A DNA stretch of 16,394 nt from CAVSWN01 sp046728115 (GTDB lineage: Bacteria; Acidobacteriota; Vicinamibacteria; Vicinamibacterales; CAVVIG01). The translations under genes and the position numbers were made by a program. A model generated the notes under the pieces. The model saw only the letters and a list, made by a program, of their open reading frames with translations. It had not been told where the DNA came from and did not search any database. Of this stretch, positions 7,835-14,943 are shown piece after piece. Every line of letters begins with the position of its first letter. The stretch's first letter is position 1. The DNA is taken from the NCBI GenBank assembly GCA_046728115.1, contig JBKPDW010000463.1, positions 1-16,394 of the forward strand. The letters run 5' to 3'.

Positions 7835-9553
7835 ATGGTCAGCAACAGCCGCTTCTGCGAGCATACCCGAGCGGCGTCTCGGCTGGCCGCGAACCTCGCG
7901 CTGTTTCTCACCCTCGGTGTGTTTGCGGCCGGGCGCTCCACGCTCTTTGCCCAGGCCACAACGCAGCCGACGCCCCCGGAGCAAACGCGTGGAGGCCTCC
8001 CATCCGCTGTCACTGTCGAACCGTCGGACGAACCGTTCACGCTGACCTTCTTCAACCGCGCGATCGTCGTCTTCAGGGCCCGCGCAATGGGACGACGCCC
8101 GTCCGAACGGGCTGCCGCCGCCCAACACGTGCTCGACGATCTCGTCGACGAGCATCTGACAGGACCCGTTCAGTCGCAACCGTTCGACGGTAGCTCGCTG
8201 ATCAGTGTCGGCTCACGAGTTGCCTTTGCGGTGACATCCGCAGATATCGACGTGTTGTCCGGAGAGACGCTTCAAGACACGACCAGCCAGGTCGTCGCGC
8301 GTTTGCAGCAGGCGCTCAACGAGGCCGCCGAAGCGCGCAGTGCCCCAATCCTGCTCCGCTCTGCCATGCTCGCCTTCGCAGGGCTTGTCGTCGGCTCGCT
8401 GGCGCTGTGGGGTCTTGCGCGCGCGCATCGGATTGTCGCCGGCAAGCTGGTGAGCGTAGCCGAACGAACAGCGGCGAGATCCGGCCTCGTCGACGTCGAG
8501 GCGCTGCGGGCTTCGCGTGTGCTCGAGTTGCAGCGGGGGATCGTGAGGGCCGCGACCGCTGCGATCGGCCTTGTAGTGGTGTACGCCACGCTCACCTTTG
8601 TCCTGCGACGGTTCCCCTACACGCGGCCCTGGGGCGAATCGATGCGCGGCTTTCTCGTGATGACCGCCGAGAACTTGGGACTGGGCGTGGCGAACGCCGT
8701 TCCAGGGCTGTTCACCGTGCTCGTCATCGCGGTAGCGACGCGTTTCGTCGTGCGGCTTCTCGGGATGTGGTTCAACGCGGTCGAGAGAGGGCGCGTGCAG
8801 GTGCGTTGGGTCTTTCCGGAGACCGCGCAGCCGACGCGCCGGCTGTTGACCACGCTCCTCTGGATGTTTGCCATCGTCGTGGCGTATCCGTACTTGCCAG
8901 GCAGCCAGACCGACGCCTTCAAGGGCGTCACCGTCTTTCTCGGCCTCATGGTGACGCTCGGCTCGAGTGGTCTCGTCAATCAGATCATGAGCGGCTTCAT
9001 GGTGACCTATTCTCGCGCGCTGCGCGTGGGCGACTTCGTGCGGATCGGCGAGGTCGAAGGCACCGTGACGCATCTCGGCATCCTGTCCACCAAGTTGAAG
9101 ACCATCTGGGGGGAAGAGGTCACGATCCCGAACGCCGTTGTCGTCTCACAAACGACGACCGACTACTCACGACTCGGGGATACCGAAGGCGTCTACACAC
9201 AGACGTCGGTGACGATCGGCTATGACGCACCCTGGCGCCAGGTGCACGCGCTCCTGCTGCAGGCGGCCGAGCGCACGCCTGGTCTTCGCCGCAAGCCGGA
9301 ACCGTACGTGGTGCAGGCGTCGCTCGAGGACTTCTACGTGAAGTACACGTTGCTCGTGTGCCTCGAGCAGCAGCAGGCGCGGGCCATCACATTGAACACG
9401 CTGCACGCGAACATCCAGGATCTGTTCAATGAGCACGGCGTGCAGATCATGTCGCCGAACTACGTTCTCGATCCCGCCGCGCCGAAAGTCGTGGCGAAGA
9501 GAGACTGGTTTGCCGCGCCCGCCCGCCCCGATCCCCCGGCAGCGGGCGTCTAA
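7835..9553 (+). CDS. MscS-family mechanosensitive ion channel with N-terminal signal peptide
   Basis: A 572-residue inner-membrane channel expected to open when membrane tension rises during hypo-osmotic shock. It begins with a signal peptide (hydrophobic core about residues 17-33, then STLFAQA) and a soluble, probably periplasmic stretch of about 130 residues. Several membrane helices follow (about 168-195, 230-255, 285-305, 335-360). The pore-lining helix and MscS beta-domain lie around residues 360-440, with GLMVTLGSSGLVNQIMSGF then RVGDFVRIGEVEGTV and the conserved IPNAVVV. The C-terminal alpha/beta domain ends with a proline-rich tail. It is larger than the minimal MscS of about 290 residues, as in the extended subfamily. 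ATG 7835 follows GGGA and is preferred over the overlapping GTG at 7832. It lies 27 bp after ppk2 and is likely its co-transcribed partner. Confidence 0.92.
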   Translation: MVSNSRFCEHTRAASRLAANLALFLTLGVFAAGRSTLFAQATTQPTPPEQTRGGLPSAVTVEPSDEPFTLTFFNRAIVVFRARAMGRRPSERAAAAQHVLDDLVDEHLTGPVQSQPFDGSSLISVGSRVAFAVTSADIDVLSGETLQDTTSQVVARLQQALNEAAEARSAPILLRSAMLAFAGLVVGSLALWGLARAHRIVAGKLVSVAERTAARSGLVDVEALRASRVLELQRGIVRAATAAIGLVVVYATLTFVLRRFPYTRPWGESMRGFLVMTAENLGLGVANAVPGLFTVLVIAVATRFVVRLLGMWFNAVERGRVQVRWVFPETAQPTRRLLTTLLWMFAIVVAYPYLPGSQTDAFKGVTVFLGLMVTLGSSGLVNQIMSGFMVTYSRALRVGDFVRIGEVEGTVTHLGILSTKLKTIWGEEVTIPNAVVVSQTTTDYSRLGDTEGVYTQTSVTIGYDAPWRQVHALLLQAAERTPGLRRKPEPYVVQASLEDFYVKYTLLVCLEQQQARAITLNTLHANIQDLFNEHGVQIMSPNYVLDPAAPKVVAKRDWFAAPARPDPPAAGV

Positions 9554-9603
9554 GGCGCTTTGCCCTTCCCGCTCAGCGGACGCGATTGCGGCTGTGGCGC
9601 TGT

Positions 9604-9781
9604 TCACGCTCTCGCCCGAGCCACGACCACATAGGTGACAGGGCGGATCGTCGAGGCGCGCCGGCCAGGGCGTGCGGGGCTCGAGCAGCATCCTGGGAAC
9701 GGCCGAGAATGGCTGACCGGTGGCGCCGGTAGGATTGACGAATCGCCTCCCGTTGAAGTGATCGCTCTTTTGCAACGTCAT
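9604..9781 (-). pseudogene. Remnant of an MBL-fold (UlaG/RomA-like) hydrolase 5' end
   Basis: Read on the minus strand from ATG 9781, the first 45 or so codons give SDHFNGRRFVNP and later RTPWPARLDDPP. These are the conserved N-terminal signature of metallo-beta-lactamase-fold hydrolases annotated as UlaG- or RomA-like (the family pattern is SDHFDG-x-RFFNP ... RTPWP). The catalytic part with the HxHxDH motif is absent: after about 9642 the similarity stops. In the next frame the tail reads PVTYVVVARARA and stops at 9604, which looks like the C-terminus of a class I methyltransferase. A deletion may have fused the start of one gene to the end of another. The hydrolase part is moderately sure; the methyltransferase part is a guess from a dozen residues. 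The rest of the 9554-9863 gap shows no gene, RNA or clear promoter. Confidence 0.5.
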
Positions 9782-9863
9782 CGTGTAGTGTCGTTCAGTC
9801 CGATCGATTCGTTCAATCCAGGCCACGGAAGGTGAGAATAAGACGAGCGAACTGAGTGTAACG

Positions 9864-10691
9864 ATGCTGCCGGTTCAGGACACCCGTCCGTTCTTCCGCC
9901 CGTTGTGCACCGAGCTCGTTGGCGTGCTCCGCTCCCTCACTTCTGATGATTGGTTGCGGCCCACAGTGGCCACAGCGTGGCGTGTTCGTGACGTCGTCGC
10001 GCACCTGCTCGATACGGCGCTTCGCCGCCTTTCGTTGCATCGCGACGGCGCCATCTCAAAAATAGAACCGGCAACCAGCGGGGACCTGGTTGCGCTCATC
10101 AACGAGCTCAACGCCACGTGGGTACGCTCCGCCGCCCGATTGAGCCCCCGTGTACTGACCGACCTGTACGCACGAGCGAGCATGGAGCTGGCCGATTTCA
10201 TGGAGACTCTGAACCTGACCGACAATGCGATCCTGCCGGTCTCGTGGGCAGGACCATCGTGGTCGGAACAATGGCTCGACATCGGCCGCGAATTCACCGA
10301 AGTGTGGCACCACGGCGCCCAGATTCGCGATGCGGTCGGGGCCGGCCCCTTCTCCGATGCCCGCTGGCTGCGCGCCGTCCTTGCGATTGCGATGCATGCG
10401 CTGCCGCACGCCTATCGGGGAGTGCGAGGCCGCCCCGGTCTGGCGGTCGTCGTCGACATTACCGGCGCCGCGTCAGGCACCTGGACGTTGCTGCAGCAAT
10501 CGGATGGAGCATGGGACATCGAGACTGGACGTCGCTGCGCGGGCGCCATGACCGCGACCATGACGGACGAAACCGCCTGGCGGCTCCTTTTCAACGGGCT
10601 CCAGCCGTCCGCTGCCGAGGCACGCATCCACGTGGACGGCGATCCCGCCCTCGCTTGGCCATTGTTTGCCGCTCGCGCGGTGATCGTCTGA
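9864..10691 (+). CDS. DinB-fold / maleylpyruvate-isomerase N-terminal domain protein
   Basis: A 275-residue protein in two parts. The N-terminal four-helix bundle (about 1-160) matches the MDMPI_N/DinB superfamily: TAWRVRDVVAHLLDT with His47, and REFTEVWHHGAQIRDAVG with Glu146 and His150. That arrangement (His, then Glu-x3-His) equals the zinc triad known in mycothiol-dependent maleylpyruvate isomerase, so metal binding is likely. The C-terminal part (about 190-275) looks like the MDMPI_C/SCP2-like alpha/beta domain, with TGAASGTWTLLQ and ending in DPALAWPLFAARAVIV. Relatives catalyse thiol-dependent transfer or isomerisation reactions, but mycothiol is an actinobacterial thiol and would not be expected here, so the substrate is unknown. 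ATG 9864 lacks a strong ribosome binding site. It is followed by the HAD phosphatase gene after 28 bp, possibly as a two-gene unit. Confidence 0.8.
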   Translation: MLPVQDTRPFFRPLCTELVGVLRSLTSDDWLRPTVATAWRVRDVVAHLLDTALRRLSLHRDGAISKIEPATSGDLVALINELNATWVRSAARLSPRVLTDLYARASMELADFMETLNLTDNAILPVSWAGPSWSEQWLDIGREFTEVWHHGAQIRDAVGAGPFSDARWLRAVLAIAMHALPHAYRGVRGRPGLAVVVDITGAASGTWTLLQQSDGAWDIETGRRCAGAMTATMTDETAWRLLFNGLQPSAAEARIHVDGDPALAWPLFAARAVIV

Positions 10692-10709
10692 CGCCTGCGT
10701 GCAATATGC

Positions 10710-10713
10710 GGAG
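10710..10713 (+). promoter_or_regulatory. Ribosome binding site fixing the HAD gene start
   Basis: GGAG lies six bases before the GTG at 10720. It favours that GTG over another in-frame GTG at 10699, which has no comparable site. Confidence 0.6.
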
Positions 10714-10719
10714 ATCAAC

Positions 10720-11451
10720 GTGCCCAACAGGCTGATCGACCTGATCGCCTTCGACGCCGACGACACGCTCTGGCACAACGAGCGCAGCTATCGTGACGGC
10801 CGCGACCGATTCTGCCGCCTGCTTGCCGCCGCCGGCGTCGAACTCGATGCCGACGAAGTCGAGACGCACGTCAATCGGACCGAGCTGGTGAATCTTCCGT
10901 ACTACGGCTACGGGGTGTCCAGCTTCGCCTTGTCGTTGATTGAAACGGCTATCGAGCTGACTCACGGTCGCATTACCGGCGGCGATCTCCGCGAGATCAT
11001 CCAGGTCGCCAAGGAAATGCTGACCGAGGACGTCGAGGTGTTTCCGCACGTCGCCGATGTCCTGGCAAGGCTGGCGGCTTCCTATCCGCTGATGCTGATC
11101 ACCAAGGGCGATCTTCTGCACCAAACGTCCAAAATCGACCGGTCGGGGTTGCGCGACCGTTTCCGCTTCGTCGAGGTCGTCAGCCGGAAGGACGTCGCCA
11201 CATATGCAGCGATCCTGTCCCGCCACGCCATCGACCCCAGCCGCTTCCTCATGGTCGGCAACTCGCTCCGATCCGACGTGGTGCCCGTCCTCGAGCTGGG
11301 AGGGTGGGCCGCTCACGTCCCGGCCGATTTGAGCTGGTCTCACGAACACGTCGATCTGCCTGACGCGATCAAGCGCCGCTACCTCGAGGTCGCAGCACTC
11401 GATCGGTTGCCTGATCTCGTCGGGCGGATGTCCGACGACTTGTCAGACTAG
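10720..11451 (+). CDS. HAD-superfamily hydrolase (phosphatase)
   Basis: A 243-residue cytoplasmic haloacid-dehalogenase-type phosphatase. All four motifs are visible. Motif I is FDADDTLWHNE with nucleophile Asp12 and acid/base Asp14, motif II is LITKGD with Thr128, and motif III includes Lys157 in SRKD. Motif IV is MVGNSLRSDVVPVLELGG, with Asp186 for magnesium binding. The region between motifs I and II (about 20-105) is helical and fits a C1 cap of the YjjG/phosphoglycolate-phosphatase kind. These enzymes hydrolyse small phosphate esters; the substrate is not predictable. The start is GTG 10720, chosen for its ribosome binding site. Its TAG stop shares the tetranucleotide CTAG with the stop of the converging receptor gene, leaving no space for a terminator between them. 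Confidence 0.88.
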   Translation: MPNRLIDLIAFDADDTLWHNERSYRDGRDRFCRLLAAAGVELDADEVETHVNRTELVNLPYYGYGVSSFALSLIETAIELTHGRITGGDLREIIQVAKEMLTEDVEVFPHVADVLARLAASYPLMLITKGDLLHQTSKIDRSGLRDRFRFVEVVSRKDVATYAAILSRHAIDPSRFLMVGNSLRSDVVPVLELGGWAAHVPADLSWSHEHVDLPDAIKRRYLEVAALDRLPDLVGRMSDDLSD

Positions 11452-14400
11452 AACGTTACTTTCACCGCAAGCTGAACCTGGCGCGGATCGCCGACACCTA
11501 CCCTGAGGAACCCTGAAAAGTCGAACAGAGCCGGCGTCGACAGGGGGTTCACGTTGTTCGCGTTGTTGAACGTATTGAACATTTCGAGGCTCGGGATGAT
11601 CTGCGCAGATCCGACCCGGAACTGCCGCTGAAGCCGCCAATCGAGCGAGAAGTAGTCGTTGTCCTTGCGATCCCAGTTGCGGCCGCGGTCGAGGCCGTTC
11701 AGCACTCGCGGCGACGTGGTGATCGGCTGAGCGGTTCGGCCTTGCATGCGGATGTTGAGCAGAACGAGATACGGCAGTTCCGCATAAGTGTAGAAATTGA
11801 ACTTGTGACGAATGTCGCGGTCCGACGGCCCGTAATCGAGATCCAGATTGTAGAAGTTGAACGAGCGATCCGTAAACGGATCGCGTTCGTTCGAGTCGTC
11901 GTCCTGGTCCTTGGAGAGGACGTAGTTGGCTTCGAGCTGATAGTGCTGCGACAGGCGCTTTCGGACACCGAAGGTGGCGCCGCGGTACAGTCCGTGCCCG
12001 CGGCTGTTGGTCACGAACACGTCGCTCAGCTGCGGCTCGAAGGGATTAGCGCCTACGTAGGTCGTCGTGTCGCGCGTCGGCGGCTGGGTCGCGGCTGCGG
12101 CCGCACCGTGCACGTTGTAGTTCAGGAAGCGCGTGAGGTGCACGCCTTTGGCCACGGTGAAGTCGAAATAGGCGGCCACGCTCGGTGCGACCTCCTGCTC
12201 GTAACCGATGCTGGCACTGTAGACGCGCGGATTCTGGTAGTCGCGGTCGAATACGCGGATGCCGGTGAAGAGCGGAAATGTGCCCGCGGGCACGGCGGTC
12301 GGCGCCAGCAGGTTGGGCCACACCGGCATGTCGGCAAACGCCGTAAAGGAAGAGTCTCGAAAATCGCTCTTCTGCTGAATGCCGTTCGTCGTCACCGATC
12401 CAACCTGGCTGAGCATGTTCTGACGGGCGTAGTAAATGCCCGCGCTGCCCCGAAGAACCGATTTGCCGGTTTGCTTCATGTCCCAGGCGACTCCCCCACG
12501 CGGTTGGAACTGCTTCCATTGATCCGGAATCGTGCCGTCGGAGGGAAATCGGGGATCGTTCAGGAACGGCGCGTACGCCGTGGTTTTCGGATCGACGGTT
12601 TTCGGCATCTTTTGACCGTCCCACCGGAATCCGTAGTCCACGGTCACACCGTGGCCGGCCTCCCATTTATCTTGCACGAACAGAGCGAATTCCTCATTGG
12701 AGATGTCTGATGCCCCAGCCGCGTCGCGCGCGATGCCGTCGGGACTGGTGCTTTGCAGATAGAACAGGAGCGGGCTCACGTTCGCCGTGGAGCCGGACGG
12801 ACAGGTGGCGGGTGCGGTCACGTAGGTACCGTTGGAGCAGCCCACGGTGAACGGTCCGAAGCCGCCGGGGGCCGCCGGCGAGGCATAGCGCAGGAAGCCG
12901 GGAACGCTGTCGAAGATATAGCGTCCTTCGAAGAACCCGCGAAAGATCTGGGTGTTGTTCGTGTGCAGCCATTCGCCGCCGGCTTTGATTCGATGCTTGC
13001 CGTTGACAATCGAGAAGTTGTCTTTCACCTGAAAACGCTTCACCAGCTCGTCGACGGTCGGCCCCAGGAAGAAGGGGTTGCCGAAGCGGAACGTCGTCGC
13101 AAAACCCATGGCGGTGTCGGCGGGAACCGTGGATGACACCGCGGACCGGGGCCGGCTTTCGCGCGAGTAGGTCACGTGCAGCTCGTTGAGCCTGTTCGCG
13201 GTCAGCGTCGTGAACAGATTCAGGTTGAAGACGTTGATCTTCGACGGTCCTTCGATGCCGTTCGCCGAATTCCCATAGGTCGCGACGTCGAACGTCTGAT
13301 TGGTATTCTTCGAATAATCGAAATTGTAGGACGCGGAGAGATTGTTGGTCGGCGTGAGATTCCAGTCGCCTTTCGCCAGCACGGCGGTGTTGTTGATGTT
13401 GTGGAGCACCGGCTGCCCTTCGTCCTGTCCGCGCGTCGTGCGGAAAAACTGCAGCAGCGCAAGCCGCTGGCAATCGGCGCTCGTTGCGATCAGCGCTTCG
13501 TTGGCCGCAATGGTCGGAGCGCTCACGGGACATGGCGTGCCGATGGTCTCCGACAGATTGGCCCGCTGGAGGTTTTCGCGGACGCCTTCCAACGCGAAGA
13601 AATAGAAGGCCTTGTTCTCGATCACCGGCCCGCCGACGGTGCCGCCGAACTGCTCGCGGTGGAAGTCGGTGAGGGGTTTGCCATCCGACGTGTTCGACGT
13701 GAGCCCTTCGAAACGCTGGTAGTAGAACAAAGAACCTTTCAGCTGGTTCGTTCCCGACTTCGTGATCACGTTGACGACGCCGCCCGCGGTATGTCCGAAT
13801 TCGGCGGGCGCGCCGGTTGCAATCACCTGGAACTCCTTCACCGCTTCGAGCGTGATGTCGATCGCGGCGCGCTGCCCGCCGACCTGCTCTCCGAAAAAAC
13901 CGTTCGTGTAGTCGCCGCCATCGAGGCTGATGTTGTTGAACACGCCGCGCTGGCCCGCGAAGGTGATCTCGTCGCCGTCAGGCCCCTGCACGATGCTGAC
14001 ACCGGGCGTCAGCGTCAGCAGATCTTCGAACTTGCGGCCAAGAATCGGAGTGGATTCGACGGTCGTCTGGTCCAGCGTGCTGGTCGATGCCGTGCGGGAC
14101 GTCTCAATCGTCGGCGAGTTGGCAGTCACCGTGACCGTTTCGGCAATGCCAGACAGCCTCATCGCAGCGCTGAGTCTGACCGTCTCGCCCACCGTGACGA
14201 GCACGTTTTCCTGTACGAGCGTGGCGAATCCCGTCAGTTTCAGCGTGACGGTGTACCGTCCGGACGGCAACTGCGGCGCGACGAACCGCCCGTCACGATC
14301 CGTGACCAGGCTCCGCATGAGATTGGTCTCGGCGTTGCGGACCTCGACGTCGACACCCGGGAGAACGGCGCCGCTCGCGTCGACGACCGTACCGTCGATC

Positions 14401-14489
14401 ACACCCGTCGTGATTTGCGATTGAGCGGCGAGAGAGACAGCCAGCGCGAAAGTCATAACGACCGTCATGACCGAGTGGAGCAAGCGCAT
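11448..14489 (-). CDS. TonB-dependent receptor with carboxypeptidase-regulatory-like domain (Oar-like)
   Basis: A 1013-residue outer-membrane protein. A signal peptide (about 1-22, ending LAAQS) is followed by a carboxypeptidase-regulatory-like beta-sandwich (about 27-110, GVIDGTVVDASGAVLPGVDV and DRDGRFVAPQLPSGRYTV). The plug domain (about 120-245) contains STPILGRKFEDLLTLTPGV and GGVVNVITKSGTN. The remainder is a large beta-barrel ending in an aromatic residue (AVKVTF), as usual for barrel insertion. Two cysteine pairs lie in likely extracellular loops (GTPCPVS with ADCQRL; VGCSNGT with ATCPSG) and may form disulfides. Such receptors import or bind large substrates using TonB energy; no SusD-like partner is next to it, so the ligand is unknown. 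The start at 14489 is supported by GGAGGT (14496-14501) six bases upstream. No frameshift was seen. Confidence 0.93.
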   Translation of the reverse strand: MRLLHSVMTVVMTFALAVSLAAQSQITTGVIDGTVVDASGAVLPGVDVEVRNAETNLMRSLVTDRDGRFVAPQLPSGRYTVTLKLTGFATLVQENVLVTVGETVRLSAAMRLSGIAETVTVTANSPTIETSRTASTSTLDQTTVESTPILGRKFEDLLTLTPGVSIVQGPDGDEITFAGQRGVFNNISLDGGDYTNGFFGEQVGGQRAAIDITLEAVKEFQVIATGAPAEFGHTAGGVVNVITKSGTNQLKGSLFYYQRFEGLTSNTSDGKPLTDFHREQFGGTVGGPVIENKAFYFFALEGVRENLQRANLSETIGTPCPVSAPTIAANEALIATSADCQRLALLQFFRTTRGQDEGQPVLHNINNTAVLAKGDWNLTPTNNLSASYNFDYSKNTNQTFDVATYGNSANGIEGPSKINVFNLNLFTTLTANRLNELHVTYSRESRPRSAVSSTVPADTAMGFATTFRFGNPFFLGPTVDELVKRFQVKDNFSIVNGKHRIKAGGEWLHTNNTQIFRGFFEGRYIFDSVPGFLRYASPAAPGGFGPFTVGCSNGTYVTAPATCPSGSTANVSPLLFYLQSTSPDGIARDAAGASDISNEEFALFVQDKWEAGHGVTVDYGFRWDGQKMPKTVDPKTTAYAPFLNDPRFPSDGTIPDQWKQFQPRGGVAWDMKQTGKSVLRGSAGIYYARQNMLSQVGSVTTNGIQQKSDFRDSSFTAFADMPVWPNLLAPTAVPAGTFPLFTGIRVFDRDYQNPRVYSASIGYEQEVAPSVAAYFDFTVAKGVHLTRFLNYNVHGAAAAATQPPTRDTTTYVGANPFEPQLSDVFVTNSRGHGLYRGATFGVRKRLSQHYQLEANYVLSKDQDDDSNERDPFTDRSFNFYNLDLDYGPSDRDIRHKFNFYTYAELPYLVLLNIRMQGRTAQPITTSPRVLNGLDRGRNWDRKDNDYFSLDWRLQRQFRVGSAQIIPSLEMFNTFNNANNVNPLSTPALFDFSGFLRVGVGDPRQVQLAVKVTF

Positions 14490-14495
14490 GCGTTG

Positions 14496-14501
14496 ACCTC
14501 C
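14496..14501 (-). promoter_or_regulatory. Ribosome binding site of the TonB-dependent receptor
   Basis: On the minus strand this reads GGAGGT, six bases before the ATG at 14489. It is a near-perfect Shine-Dalgarno sequence and fixes the receptor's start. Confidence 0.75.
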
Positions 14502-14516
14502 GGCGCGCGATCATCG

Positions 14517-14851
14517 CCCATCCACGTCGAGCTGACAAGGATCGGCCTGCTTCCATCAAGCTCAGGCATCTACAAAGACGACGTCTCCATCGATGTAACG
14601 GACAACGACCTCACAATTTCGGGCGAGCGGCGACAGGAGGAGGAAACCGAGCGGGGAGGCGTGTATCGGATCCGAGCGCAGTTACGGCAGTTTCCGTCGA
14701 ACGATCCCGTTACCCGAGGGGCGCGATGCCCGATCAGGCGAAAGCCACGCTCAACGATGGCGTCCTCGAGATTCGGATGCCGACGCCGCCGGAGCAGGTG
14801 ACGCGCGGCCGTCGTCTCGAAATCAAAGAAGGCACAGAAGCAAAGAGGTAA
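14517..14851 (+). pseudogene. Hsp20/alpha-crystallin small heat-shock protein, truncated and frameshifted
   Basis: Hsp20 similarity is spread over three consecutive frames. From 14517 to about 14692 one frame gives YKDDVSIDVTDNDLTISGER and then EEETERGGVYRIR. From 14698 the next frame gives RTIPLPEG. From 14726 the third gives DQAKATLNDGVLEIRMP and runs to TAA at 14849-14851. These are, in order, the strands of an alpha-crystallin domain, with the A-x-x-x-N-G-V-L signature at the end. Two single-base shifts (near 14692-14697 and 14716-14726) are needed to join them. The N-terminal third is missing, and the part before YKDD appears to lack a strand. The left limit meets the receptor gene's upstream region. 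An intact homologue would be a cytoplasmic holdase chaperone of about 140-150 residues; this copy cannot make one, unless the shifts are sequencing errors. Confidence 0.8.
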
Positions 14852-14852
14852 G

Positions 14853-14871
14853 GCGCGCGCACGACGCGCGC
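14853..14871 (+). terminator. GC-rich hairpin after the hsp20 remnant
   Basis: A perfect 7-bp stem, GCGCGCG and CGCGCGC, with loop CACGA starts two bases after the hsp20 stop codon. No T-run follows, so it is at best a weak or factor-dependent terminator. Nothing else was recognised in the 92 bp up to the next gene (14852-14943). Confidence 0.35.
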
Positions 14872-14943
14872 TGACCGCCACAGCTTTGCAGCCTGCTCTG
14901 AAGCCTGATCTTCTATCGAGCCCCAGCTCGGCCGACCGCCTGG

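Noticed and set aside
8213..9073. A 286-codon open frame on the minus strand
   Set aside because: It is antisense to the MscS-family gene, rich in His, Arg and Asp, with no motif.
9635..9835. A 66-codon open frame on the plus strand in the gap
   Set aside because: No ribosome binding site or domain. The opposite strand carries the hydrolase remnant, which explains the open frame.
9812..9841. Possible sigma-70 promoter before the MDMPI-like gene (TTCAAT, then GAATAA)
   Set aside because: Both hexamers match poorly and such matches are expected by chance; not strong enough to list.
13176..14801. A 541-codon open frame on the plus strand
   Set aside because: Most of it is the complement of the TonB-dependent receptor. 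Only its last part carries real signal, which belongs to the hsp20 remnant.
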